A stretch of 24,231 bases of DNA from DATDMG01 sp036518955 (lineage in GTDB: Bacteria > Actinomycetota > Actinomycetes > Actinomycetales > Kineosporiaceae): assembly GCA_036518955.1 (NCBI GenBank), contig DATDMG010000519.1, forward strand, positions 1 through 24,231, read 5' to 3'. Below, piece by piece: positions 7,704-14,742 of the stretch (positions are counted from its first letter, which is position 1; each line of letters begins with the position of its first letter). The position numbers and the translations under genes were made by a program. The notes beneath the pieces were generated by a model that saw only the letters and a program-made list of their open reading frames with translations, did no database searches and was not told where the DNA came from.

Positions 7704-9266
7704 TCAGGAGTCCCAGATGGCGCCGAACGCCGGGATGCCGTGCTGCTCCAGCCCGGTCACGACCTCCCAGGTCAGCTTCTTGTTCGAGATACAGATCACG
7801 GCCTCGGCCCCGGACGCCGCGTAGCCCTGGTACGCCAGCCGCACCATGTCCGGCTTGCCCTGGGTCGTGGTGTCCCAGATGAGCGCGTCAGGCTGGACGG
7901 CGAGGATCTCGTCGACGAGCTCGTCGCCGTAGGTCTCCCGCGGGGATCGCGCCACCCAGATCAGGTGGGACGGCACCTCCTGCGCGAGCAGATGCGGCAG
8001 GCACGGTCCGACACCGCTGCCGGTCGCCAGGTAGACCACCTTCCGGAAGAGCTTCTCGATGTTGGCCACCCCCGCGGTCGGGATGCCCTTCACCCACACC
8101 CGGGACGGCGGATCGTCGACGAAGGCACCGGTCCAGTCGCCCGCCCGCGAGATCGTCAACCGGTACCCCGTCCTGGTCGGGGTCGGCACGTTGGCGAATG
8201 CGTGCCACTGCCCCAGCGGGTGCCGGCTGATCGCCATGGAGGAACCAGGGAACGGCGTGACCCCGTAGTCGAACCGGGCCACCGCCACGTGCGTCGACGG
8301 CCGCTCGATCACCACCCGGACCCGGCGCAGCCGGAACCACGGAGACGCCACGTTGTAGGTGAGCAGTGCCAGGACCAGCAACTGACCGGCGACGATCATG
8401 TACAGCCCCGGGCCTGCCGCGGACAGCACCGGCCGCAGGTCCGCCATGGTGAGCAGCATCGACGCCCAGAACAGGGCGAGCGCCGTCCAGCCGCCGAACC
8501 GGTGGACCAGCTCGAACCGGTCGTGCCGCTTCGCCCGCGCCCGCGGGCGTGCCGTCCACACCATCGCCAGCAGGATGACACCGAGCGCGTAACTCACCGC
8601 CAGGGTCGGCGTGGACACCAGCCCGTGGCCCGCCTGGAAGGACCGGGTCAGCCACCAGACATGCAGGATGTACCAGGCCGTGCCGGCGAGCGCGGCACCG
8701 ACGTGCAGGCCGCCGAAGTGGTAGACCTTGCCGAGCCCCCAGCGGATCCGCAGCGGCCAGCGCGTCGGCGCCCGGGTCGCCAGCCAGAACAGCAGGTTCA
8801 CCATCCGCTGCTGACGGATCAGGATGGCCAGTGTGAAGTTGGCCAGCACCGCTTGGGACGTCGTCAGCAGCGCCGAGAAATCGTTGCCGAACCACCACGA
8901 CCGGGTGCCGTAGATCAGCGCGAGCGCGTTCACCACCAGGACCGTCGCCACCAGCCGGTAGTAGTGCATCGCCCAGGGCCGCTTCGACAACCGTCGCAGC
9001 AGGCCCGACCGCGGCGGCATGCCGAGCCGCCGCGACGCTACCAGCGCCTCCGCGTGGGCCGGCCCGGGTCCGACCCCGGAGCCGGCGGCCGCAGAGCCGG
9101 CGGCCGCAGAACCCGCGGTCACGGAACCCGCCGCGCAACCAGCCCGGTCCGAGGGGAGCGACGACGAGGGTGACGGGGCGGACGGCGTGGCGGGCCGGGG
9201 TGGCGCGACAGGCGGCGGTGACACCGACACGGGGACCGACGCGTGCCGGAAGGAGGTCGCGGTCAT
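7704..9266 (-). CDS. Six-helix membrane protein with FAD/NAD(P) reductase-like domain
   Basis: This is a 520-residue protein. Residues 1-80 are a low-complexity Pro/Ser/Ala/Gly region, presumably cytosolic. About six hydrophobic segments follow (roughly 101-120, 131-163, 178-206, 216-237, 252-275, 285-305). Segment 3 has H188 and H202 separated by 13 residues, the spacing of haem-ligating histidines in ferric-reductase/NOX helices. Segment 5 keeps only H255 and lacks a partner at the matching spacing. The cytosolic C-terminal part has HPLGQWHAF (349-357), like a flavin-binding HPxxxxS region. It also has ATGSGVGPCLPHLL (414-427), a pyridine-nucleotide-binding loop, and an FNR-type end (AFGAIWDS). 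Electron transfer from NAD(P)H through FAD to the membrane domain is inferred. The start overlaps the adenylation-gene stop (ATGA). The same domain order is fused in fungal TmpL. The acceptor is unknown. Confidence 0.8.
   Translation of the reverse strand: MTATSFRHASVPVSVSPPPVAPPRPATPSAPSPSSSLPSDRAGCAAGSVTAGSAAAGSAAAGSGVGPGPAHAEALVASRRLGMPPRSGLLRRLSKRPWAMHYYRLVATVLVVNALALIYGTRSWWFGNDFSALLTTSQAVLANFTLAILIRQQRMVNLLFWLATRAPTRWPLRIRWGLGKVYHFGGLHVGAALAGTAWYILHVWWLTRSFQAGHGLVSTPTLAVSYALGVILLAMVWTARPRARAKRHDRFELVHRFGGWTALALFWASMLLTMADLRPVLSAAGPGLYMIVAGQLLVLALLTYNVASPWFRLRRVRVVIERPSTHVAVARFDYGVTPFPGSSMAISRHPLGQWHAFANVPTPTRTGYRLTISRAGDWTGAFVDDPPSRVWVKGIPTAGVANIEKLFRKVVYLATGSGVGPCLPHLLAQEVPSHLIWVARSPRETYGDELVDEILAVQPDALIWDTTTQGKPDMVRLAYQGYAASGAEAVICISNKKLTWEVVTGLEQHGIPAFGAIWDS
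9081..9125 (-). repeat. 15-bp tandem repeat in the reductase N-terminus
   Basis: Two exact copies of gccggcggccgcaga (9081-9095 and 9096-9110) are followed by a diverged third (9111-9125). They encode the repeating AGSAA/AGSVT segment at residues about 48-65 of the membrane reductase, within its disordered N-terminal extension. The repeat is in frame and probably variable in length among relatives. Confidence 0.85.
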
Positions 9267-11017
9267 GCCGGACGGGCCAGCGCGACCGTGCGGACGCCGT
9301 CCCCGGGCGCGAGGTGGGGAAGCCCGCTCCGACGCTGCCGGGCAAGGTCCGCCAGCAGCTGTTTGTCGATCTTGCCGCGACTCGTCACCGGCAGCTCGGG
9401 CAGAACGTGCACGAACGCCGGCGTGCAGTAGTAGGGCAGAGCCTCGGCCACGGCACGGCGGGCCGCCTGGGTGTCGACGGTCATCGGCGCCACGAACGAC
9501 ACCAGGGTCTCGTTGTCCAGCTTCAGGGTGACCGCCTGCTCGCAGCCGGCCACCGACTCCAGCACCGCCGACACCGAGTCGAGCTCGACCCGGAAGCCGC
9601 GGATCTTCACCTGGTCGTCGGTGCGGCCGAGGTGCTCCAGCTCCCCGTCGGCCGTCCACCGGCCGAGGTCACGGGTGCGGAACATCATCCGGCCGCCCCC
9701 GAGAAAAGGATCCGGAGCATAGCGCTCAGCGTTCAGCGCGGAGTTCTTCAGATATCCCGCGGACACGCAGTCACCGCCGGCCCACATCTCGCCGACCTCC
9801 CCGATCGGGCACGGCATTCCGTGCTCGTCGAGCACGTACACCGTATTGTTCGGGGTGGGGCGTCCGATGGAGAGCACCGGAGCGGACACCACATGGCGCT
9901 GCATGGTGTTCACGATGGTGACCTCGGTCGGGCCGCAGGAGTTGAAGAACGTACAGAAAGAGGCCCAGCGGTCGGCCAGCGGGCGCGGGCAGGGCTCGCC
10001 CGCCACCGCCACAACTTTGACCCGCCGGCACCGGTCGGAGTTGACCCGGGCGAGCACCGAGGGCGTTGCGATCACCACGTCCACCCGTTCCACGGTTTCG
10101 GCGATGTCCGCGCCCCGGATGACGAGGGTGCCACCGTGGCTGAGGCAGGCGAGGATCTCCCAGGACGCCATGTCGAAACCGATGTTGAGGATCTGACCCA
10201 CCCGCCACCCCGGCTGGATGCCGAGCCCACCCGGTTCGGTGAGCAGGAGGTTGCAGACGTTGCGGTGGGTCACCCGCACGCCGTTCGGTCGGCCCGTGGT
10301 CCCCGAGGTGAAGAGCACGTAGCAGCCGTGGTCGGGAAGCAGCGGCACACCCGGATCGAAACCGGCGAGGTCGGCGGCGTCCGCAATGGTGGTCGGGGCC
10401 CCGGACCTGGACCAGGTGTCCACCGCAATCACGTGGTGCCCGGACTGCACGGGCAGGGTGTCGGCGAACTCGGCCAGGGTGAGCACCACCCGAGCGCCGG
10501 TGGTTTCCAGGACGTGCCGCAGCTGCGCCTCGGGTGCGATCCGCGGGTCCTGGGGCACGTAGGCGGCGCCGGCCTTCAGGATCGCCAGCATTCCCACCAC
10601 CAGCGGGATTCCCCGGACGGCGAAGAGCGCGACGTCGTCGCCGGGCCGGACGCCGAGGTCCACGAGCCGGGCGGCCAGTCGGTTCGCACGGCGGTTGAGC
10701 GCTCGGTACGTCAGCGTGACGCCGCCGTGCTCCACGGCGCACGCGTCGGGCGTCCGGGCGACCCAGCGCTGGATGGCGTGGTGGATGTGGGTCTCCGGAA
10801 CCGCCTGCCGGGGCCCTTCGCCGAACAGCCGGAACCGCATCCGGTCCGCGGCGGTCAGGTGACCCATCGGCCCGGCCCAGTCGCCGGCAGGATCCGGCTC
10901 CTCCGGTGCGCCGGATTCCGGCGGCAACTGCGACACCAGCCGTGCGATGGCCGTGTCGAGTGCAGAAGAACGGTCCTCGTGGGTCATGATCTCGTGCCGG
11001 GTGTCAGTCTCGTTCAT
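9263..11017 (-). CDS. Stand-alone NRPS-type adenylation protein
   Basis: This 584-residue ANL-superfamily enzyme is predicted to activate a carboxylic acid, probably an amino acid, as its AMP ester. Core motifs run in order: LTYRALN (102-108), ATP loop FTSGTTGRPNG (236-246), FDMASWE (281-287), NSCGPTE (359-365), RTRDLGR (447-453), GRTDDQVKIRGFRVEL (464-479) and SRGKID with catalytic K549. The usual Lys of the P-loop is Asn245. D282 aligns with the Asp that binds the alpha-amino group in NRPS A domains, which argues for an amino-acid substrate. Residues 1-75 are an extension without known motifs. Only about 33 residues follow the A10 motif, and no carrier-protein serine motif is present, so there is no T or C domain. 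The ATG at 11017 has AAGGTG upstream. It is the first gene of the three-gene operon. The upstream gap 11018-11178 shows no gene. Confidence 0.85.
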   Translation of the reverse strand: MNETDTRHEIMTHEDRSSALDTAIARLVSQLPPESGAPEEPDPAGDWAGPMGHLTAADRMRFRLFGEGPRQAVPETHIHHAIQRWVARTPDACAVEHGGVTLTYRALNRRANRLAARLVDLGVRPGDDVALFAVRGIPLVVGMLAILKAGAAYVPQDPRIAPEAQLRHVLETTGARVVLTLAEFADTLPVQSGHHVIAVDTWSRSGAPTTIADAADLAGFDPGVPLLPDHGCYVLFTSGTTGRPNGVRVTHRNVCNLLLTEPGGLGIQPGWRVGQILNIGFDMASWEILACLSHGGTLVIRGADIAETVERVDVVIATPSVLARVNSDRCRRVKVVAVAGEPCPRPLADRWASFCTFFNSCGPTEVTIVNTMQRHVVSAPVLSIGRPTPNNTVYVLDEHGMPCPIGEVGEMWAGGDCVSAGYLKNSALNAERYAPDPFLGGGRMMFRTRDLGRWTADGELEHLGRTDDQVKIRGFRVELDSVSAVLESVAGCEQAVTLKLDNETLVSFVAPMTVDTQAARRAVAEALPYYCTPAFVHVLPELPVTSRGKIDKQLLADLARQRRSGLPHLAPGDGVRTVALARPA

Positions 11018-11178
11018 CTCACACCTTTTCGCTGGTCGATGCGCAACGCGTGTGCTGCCGGGAAGACTGCGATGCGCAGGTCCTCGCCGATGACGTCGAC
11101 CCTAGGGAGATCGCGAATTGTCCTGCGATAGGCCGGAGCACAACACCCGCAACTGCGTCAGTTCGACGAAGATCTCGC

Positions 11179-11638
11179 CTACTGCACGCCTCGATCCGTC
11201 CGGCGCCCGTCCGCAGATCGGGGTTCGGCGGGCCGGAGGGCAGCCAGCGCGCGGCGCGGGTCGTCCGCGTACCAGCGGACGGTGCGGACCTGGACCTGCC
11301 CGCCGAGCGGGCGCACCGCGGTGACGGGTTCGACCAGCTCCACCACGAGGTTGGTCATCGAGGCGACCCGGACGCCGAGTTCCTCGCCGTCCACCGTGAC
11401 CAGGTGCGAGTCCTTGCCGGCGTGGGCGGAGCGGACGCCGGCGATCCGGTCGCGGGGGATCCGCAGGTCGAAGAATGCCCCGTAACGGACACGCAGCTCA
11501 GGACCAGGGCCGCGGCCACCACCGCCTCGGTCGCGACCACCACCGGGCAGGGACGTCGACACCCGAGACCAGCCCGACCACGAGCACGTGCTCCATCGGG
11601 AGCGCGGCGTACAGCGCAGCCCGCGCGATGCTCAACAC
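11179..11638 (-). pseudogene. Decayed conserved membrane protein, C-terminal part
   Basis: Two minus-strand frames must be joined. The first runs from GTG at 11638, behind GGGGGAG: LSIARAALYAALPMEHVLVVGLVSG, a hydrophobic helix. After a frame change near 11540 the second reads LRVRYGAFFDLRIPRDRIAGVR, then VTVDGEELGVRVASMTNLVVELVEP, and ends at TAG 11179. The second part has the look of a compact beta-rich cytosolic domain following a membrane helix. I recall similar C-termini in uncharacterised actinobacterial membrane proteins but cannot name the family. The N-terminal half expected of such proteins is not visible. A single sequencing error could also explain the frame change. Confidence 0.45.
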
Positions 11639-12038
11639 GAGCCACGCTCCCCCACCCGGGCGGCGGCCTGCCGGAACACCTCGACCTGCGCGTCCGACAG
11701 CTCCTGGGACAGCAGCGAGAGCCACGGGCCGGCGTCCTCGCCGTCGAGGTCGACCGCCATGACCGAGCGCACCGCGTCGGGGAGATGGTCGATCAGTTCG
11801 GCGGCGAGCTCGGCGATCCGCGGGTCGTCGGGCGCTGCGTCGTCCGGCGCGTCGAACCGTGCGTACAGCGCCGCGCCGCGTCCGGCGTGGCCAGCAGCTG
11901 CACCAGCTCGGCGAGGCGGGCGCGCTGGCCGGCATCCGCCACGCCGTCGGCGAGGGCCAGCAGGTCCCGGTCCAGCCGGGCGGTGCGGGAGGCGGCCGCG
12001 GGCATTCCCCGCAGTACCGGCGCCAGTTCCGGGGACAC
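11632..12038 (-). pseudogene. Frameshifted hypothetical protein
   Basis: From GTG at 12038 the frame reads SPELAPVLRGMPAAASRTAR and LDRDLLALADGVADAGQRAR up to TPDAARR. Near 11880 the sensible reading moves to another frame, ALYARFDAPDDAAPDDPRIA...LSQELSDAQVEVFRQAAARV, which ends at TGA 11632. Joined, this would be an acidic, helical, soluble protein of about 135 residues. It lies 54 bp downstream of the fadD19-like stop on the same strand, so it may once have been its operon partner. I do not recognise the family. Codon and GC patterns match the neighbours, so a recent frameshift or an assembly error are both possible. Confidence 0.45.
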
Positions 12039-12092
12039 CGTCGGGTCCGCGTTCGGCGCGCCGGCCCAGGAAGGAGCCCGAGGTGGTGGTAC

Positions 12093-13721
12093 TCAGCGGT
12101 CGGTGCCGGACGTCGCCGTCAGGCCCTCGGGGTCGTGCCCGGCGGCGTACTCGCGGGCCCAGCCGTAGTTCGGCTTGCCGCTCGGCAGCCGGCCGATCGA
12201 GTCGACCGTCCACACCGTGCGCGGCACCTTGTAGCCGGCCAGGTGCCGGCGCAGGTGCGCGTCGACGTCCGCGTGGTCCAGACTGTGGCCGGGCCGGGGC
12301 TGGATCAGCGCCGCGACGGACTGACCCAGCCGCTCGTCGGCCAACCCGATGACGAGGGCGTCGAGGATGTCGGGGTGGCCCTTGAGCACCGCCTCGACCT
12401 CCTCCGGGTAGACCTTCTCGCCGCCGGTGTTGACGCAGGTGTTCCCGCGGCCGAGGAGGGTGAGGGTGCCGTCCTCCTCCAGCCGGGCGAAGTCCCCGGG
12501 CAGCACGTACCGTGTGCCGTCGACCTCGACGAACATCGCCGCCGTCTTCACCGGATCCTTGTAGTAGCCGATCGGGACGTATCCGCCGCGGGCCAGCCGC
12601 CCGATCTCACCAGGCTGCACCGGCCGGTCGTTCTCGTCCAGCACGACCGTGTCCGGGCCTGGGGTGACCCGGGGGCCCTCGCGTCGCCGGCTCTCGGCCG
12701 ACAGCACCCCGATCCCGGCGAACCCGGTCTCCGACGACCCGATCGATTCGGTGATCATGGCGTTCGGCAGCCGGGCCGCGAACTCGGCCTGCACCGCCGG
12801 GGAGAACAGCGCCGCGCTCGTCGAGACCGCGAACACGCTGGAGGTGTCGTACCCGCCCTCGGCCAGTGCCTCGACGATGGGGCGGCCCATCGCGTCACCG
12901 ATCAGCACGATCACGTTGACCTTGCGCCGCTCCACGACCCGCCACACCTGGTGCGGGTCGAAGTGGGGCAGCAGCACCACCGTGTCGCCGGTGAAGAACG
13001 CCATGAAGGCCGCCCACTGGGCGTTGCCGTGGATGAGCGGGGCGAGACACATCCGCACCATCCCGCCGGTCTGCCTGCCGTACTCCGACTGGGCCCACTC
13101 GCCGGTCAGCGGCGTGCCGGTGAAGAAGTCGATGCCCCCGCCAAGGGTTCTCCAGACGTCCTCGTGGCGCCAGATCACGCCCTTGGGGTACCCCGTCGTC
13201 CCGCCGGTGTAGATCATGTAGTGGTCGTCGCCGGACCGCGGACCGAAGTCCCGTTCGCCCGACTCGCCGGCCAGCGCCCCCTCGAACGACCACGTGTCGC
13301 CCTCGCCGTCGTGGTCGCCCGGCTCCGCGCCGATGACGACCAGGCCGCGCAGGGTCGGGACGTCGGGCCGGACCGTCGCGACGACCCCGGCCAGGGCGGC
13401 GTCGTGCACCAGGACCTTGACGTCGGCGTCCCGCAGCAGGTATCGCACCTCGTCGGCGACGTAGCGGTAGTTCACGTTCACCACCACGGCCCGGAGCTTG
13501 TAGACCGCCACCAGGGTCAGGATGGCCTCGACCGAGTTGACCGCGAACATCCCGACGTGGTCACCCACCCCGATCCCCCGGGCGGCGAGGAAGTGCGCCA
13601 GCCGGTTGGCCCGGGCCTCCAACTCGGCGTACGTCAGCTCCTGGTCCTCGCAGCACACCGCGAGCCGCTCGGGGAAGGCGTCGACGGCGTGCTCGACGAG
13701 GTCTGCGATGGTGAGCGCCAT
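12093..13721 (-). CDS. fadD19: Steroid side-chain acyl-CoA synthetase, FadD19-like
   Basis: This ATP-dependent ligase is predicted to join CoA to the C26 carboxylate of oxidised sterol side chains. The 542-residue protein starts MALTIADLVEHAVDAFPERL, resembles mycobacterial FadD19 along its length and has the WRHEDV and SIGSSETGF segments I associate with that orthologue. The ATP-binding loop YTGGTTGYPKG is at 171-181, the GRGNTCVNTGGEKVYPEEVE linker/A8 region follows, and the catalytic lysine is K516 (LPSGKPNYGW). FadD19 is known to be needed for C24-branched sterols in Rhodococcus. It is divergent from echA19, and a KstR-type box lies only 10 bp before its ATG. No Shine-Dalgarno is visible before the ATG (tttctcccc), suggesting leaderless or weakly led translation. 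Confidence 0.9.
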   Translation of the reverse strand: MALTIADLVEHAVDAFPERLAVCCEDQELTYAELEARANRLAHFLAARGIGVGDHVGMFAVNSVEAILTLVAVYKLRAVVVNVNYRYVADEVRYLLRDADVKVLVHDAALAGVVATVRPDVPTLRGLVVIGAEPGDHDGEGDTWSFEGALAGESGERDFGPRSGDDHYMIYTGGTTGYPKGVIWRHEDVWRTLGGGIDFFTGTPLTGEWAQSEYGRQTGGMVRMCLAPLIHGNAQWAAFMAFFTGDTVVLLPHFDPHQVWRVVERRKVNVIVLIGDAMGRPIVEALAEGGYDTSSVFAVSTSAALFSPAVQAEFAARLPNAMITESIGSSETGFAGIGVLSAESRRREGPRVTPGPDTVVLDENDRPVQPGEIGRLARGGYVPIGYYKDPVKTAAMFVEVDGTRYVLPGDFARLEEDGTLTLLGRGNTCVNTGGEKVYPEEVEAVLKGHPDILDALVIGLADERLGQSVAALIQPRPGHSLDHADVDAHLRRHLAGYKVPRTVWTVDSIGRLPSGKPNYGWAREYAAGHDPEGLTATSGTDR

Positions 13722-13731
13722 GGGGAGAAAC

Positions 13732-13745
13732 TAGAACCTGTTATC
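13732..13745. promoter_or_regulatory. KstR-type operator, fadD19/echA19
   Basis: TAGAACCTGTTATC matches the KstR core TnnAACnnGTTnnA except for the last position (C for A). KstR is the TetR-family repressor of cholesterol catabolism in mycobacteria and Rhodococcus. The site lies in the 103-bp divergent gap, 10 bp from the fadD19 start and 79 bp from the echA19 start, so one operator could serve both genes. Confidence 0.75.
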
Positions 13746-13824
13746 GTTTACGGGCAAGCGCTCGGCCCCACCCGATCCTGGTCCGAGCGCCCCCGGGCCG
13801 CGAACAGATCCGCAGGAGGCGACG

Positions 13825-14619
13825 ATGGACGGCGAACCGCCGCACGCCCTGGTCGAGCAGCACGGGCCCGTCCTGGTCGTGACGATGAACCGGCCGCAGG
13901 CGCGCAACGCCCTGTCCGGACCGATGCTCGAGATCATGAACGACGCGTGGGACCGGGTCGACCGCGACCCGGCCATCCGGGCCTGCGTCCTGACCGGCGC
14001 GGGGGGTGCCTTCTGCGCGGGGGCGGACCTGAAGTCGATGGCGCAGCAGCACCCCTCGGACGCCTTCCGGAACGGCAGCTGGGACCCGAGCCGGCTGCCG
14101 CCGCTGCTCAAGGGGCGCCGGCTGACCAAGCCGCTGATCGCCGCGGTCGAGGGCCCGGCCATCGCCGGCGGGACGGAGATCCTCCAGGCCACCGACATCC
14201 GGGTCGCCGGCCGCGGCGCCCGGTTCGGGGTCTCGGAGGTGCGGTGGGGCCTGTTCCCGCTGGGCGGCTCCGCCGTCCGGCTGGTGCGCCAGCTGCCCTA
14301 CACGGTGGCCGCGGAGATCCTCCTCACCGGCCGTCACCTGACCGCCGAGGAGGCCCACCGGATCGGCCTGATCGGGCACGTCGTGCCGGACGGCCAGGCG
14401 CTGGCCACCGCGACGGAGCTCGCCGAGCAGGTCGCCGCGAACGGGCCGATCGCCGTCCGGGCCATCCTGGAGACGATCCGGGCGACCGAGGGAATGCCCG
14501 AGGAGGAGGCGTTCGCGATCGAGGCCCGGATCGGCCTGCGCGTGTTCGCCAGCCAGGACGCCAAGGAGGGCCCCCGCGCCTTCACCGAGAAGCGGACGCC
14601 GGTCTTCCGCGGCGAGTGA
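13825..14619 (+). CDS. echA19: Steroid enoyl-CoA hydratase, EchA19-like
   Basis: This 264-residue crotonase-fold enzyme is predicted to hydrate the unsaturated steroid side-chain CoA thioester during beta-oxidation. Identity with EchA19 is suggested by LLKGRRLTKPLIAAVEGPAI (95-114), TDIRVAGRGARFGVSEVRWG and the C-terminal DAKEGPRAFTEKR. The oxyanion segment AFCAGADLK is at 62-70. The catalytic glutamates are E118 (AGGTE) and E138 (GVSE). The protein differs clearly from the second hydratase at 6904. The ATG at 13825 has GGAGG five bases upstream. It is divergent from the ligase that would supply the CoA ester two steps earlier, an arrangement also seen for Rv3515c-Rv3516. Confidence 0.92.
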   Translation: MDGEPPHALVEQHGPVLVVTMNRPQARNALSGPMLEIMNDAWDRVDRDPAIRACVLTGAGGAFCAGADLKSMAQQHPSDAFRNGSWDPSRLPPLLKGRRLTKPLIAAVEGPAIAGGTEILQATDIRVAGRGARFGVSEVRWGLFPLGGSAVRLVRQLPYTVAAEILLTGRHLTAEEAHRIGLIGHVVPDGQALATATELAEQVAANGPIAVRAILETIRATEGMPEEEAFAIEARIGLRVFASQDAKEGPRAFTEKRTPVFRGE

Positions 14620-14653
14620 GTCGGCGGGCCCAGCTGGCGCGCCGCAGATCGAT

Positions 14654-14667
14654 AGAAACGTGTTCTA
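14654..14667. promoter_or_regulatory. KstR-type operator, distal site
   Basis: AGAAACGTGTTCTA matches the KstR core AACnnGTTnnA and differs from the full consensus only in the first base. The flanks extend the palindrome (TAGAA...TTCTA). It lies 34 bp after the echA19 stop and 75 bp before the DUF35 gene start, and is the better of two boxes in this gap. Confidence 0.75.
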
Positions 14668-14720
14668 GTGGCTGAGGCGGCTGAGTGGCGCTCAGGGCGG
14701 CCCGGCATTGCCTCAGACTC

Positions 14721-14734
14721 GAGAACCTGTTTCA
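14721..14734. promoter_or_regulatory. KstR-type operator, start-proximal site
   Basis: GAGAACCTGTTTCA carries AAC-CT-GTT-nnA with one mismatch to the KstR consensus (G for T at the first position). It ends eight bases before the GTG of the DUF35 gene and shares the core AACCTGTT with the fadD19 box. Two KstR boxes 53 bp apart in one short gap suggest tight repression of the DUF35-ltp4-ltp3 operon. Confidence 0.65.
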
Positions 14735-14742
14735 CTTCGAGG

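Noticed and set aside
9263..9370. Carrier-protein (T) domain at the end of the adenylation protein
   Set aside because: No Ser-containing phosphopantetheine motif is present in the roughly 33 residues after the A10 lysine.
13741..14379. Minus-strand frames opposite echA19
   Set aside because: They are shadows of a well-supported gene and have no family features.
14668..14742. Earlier ATG start for the DUF35 protein
   Set aside because: The extra 25 residues cross a KstR box and do not resemble the conserved N-terminus, which begins right after the GTG at 14743.
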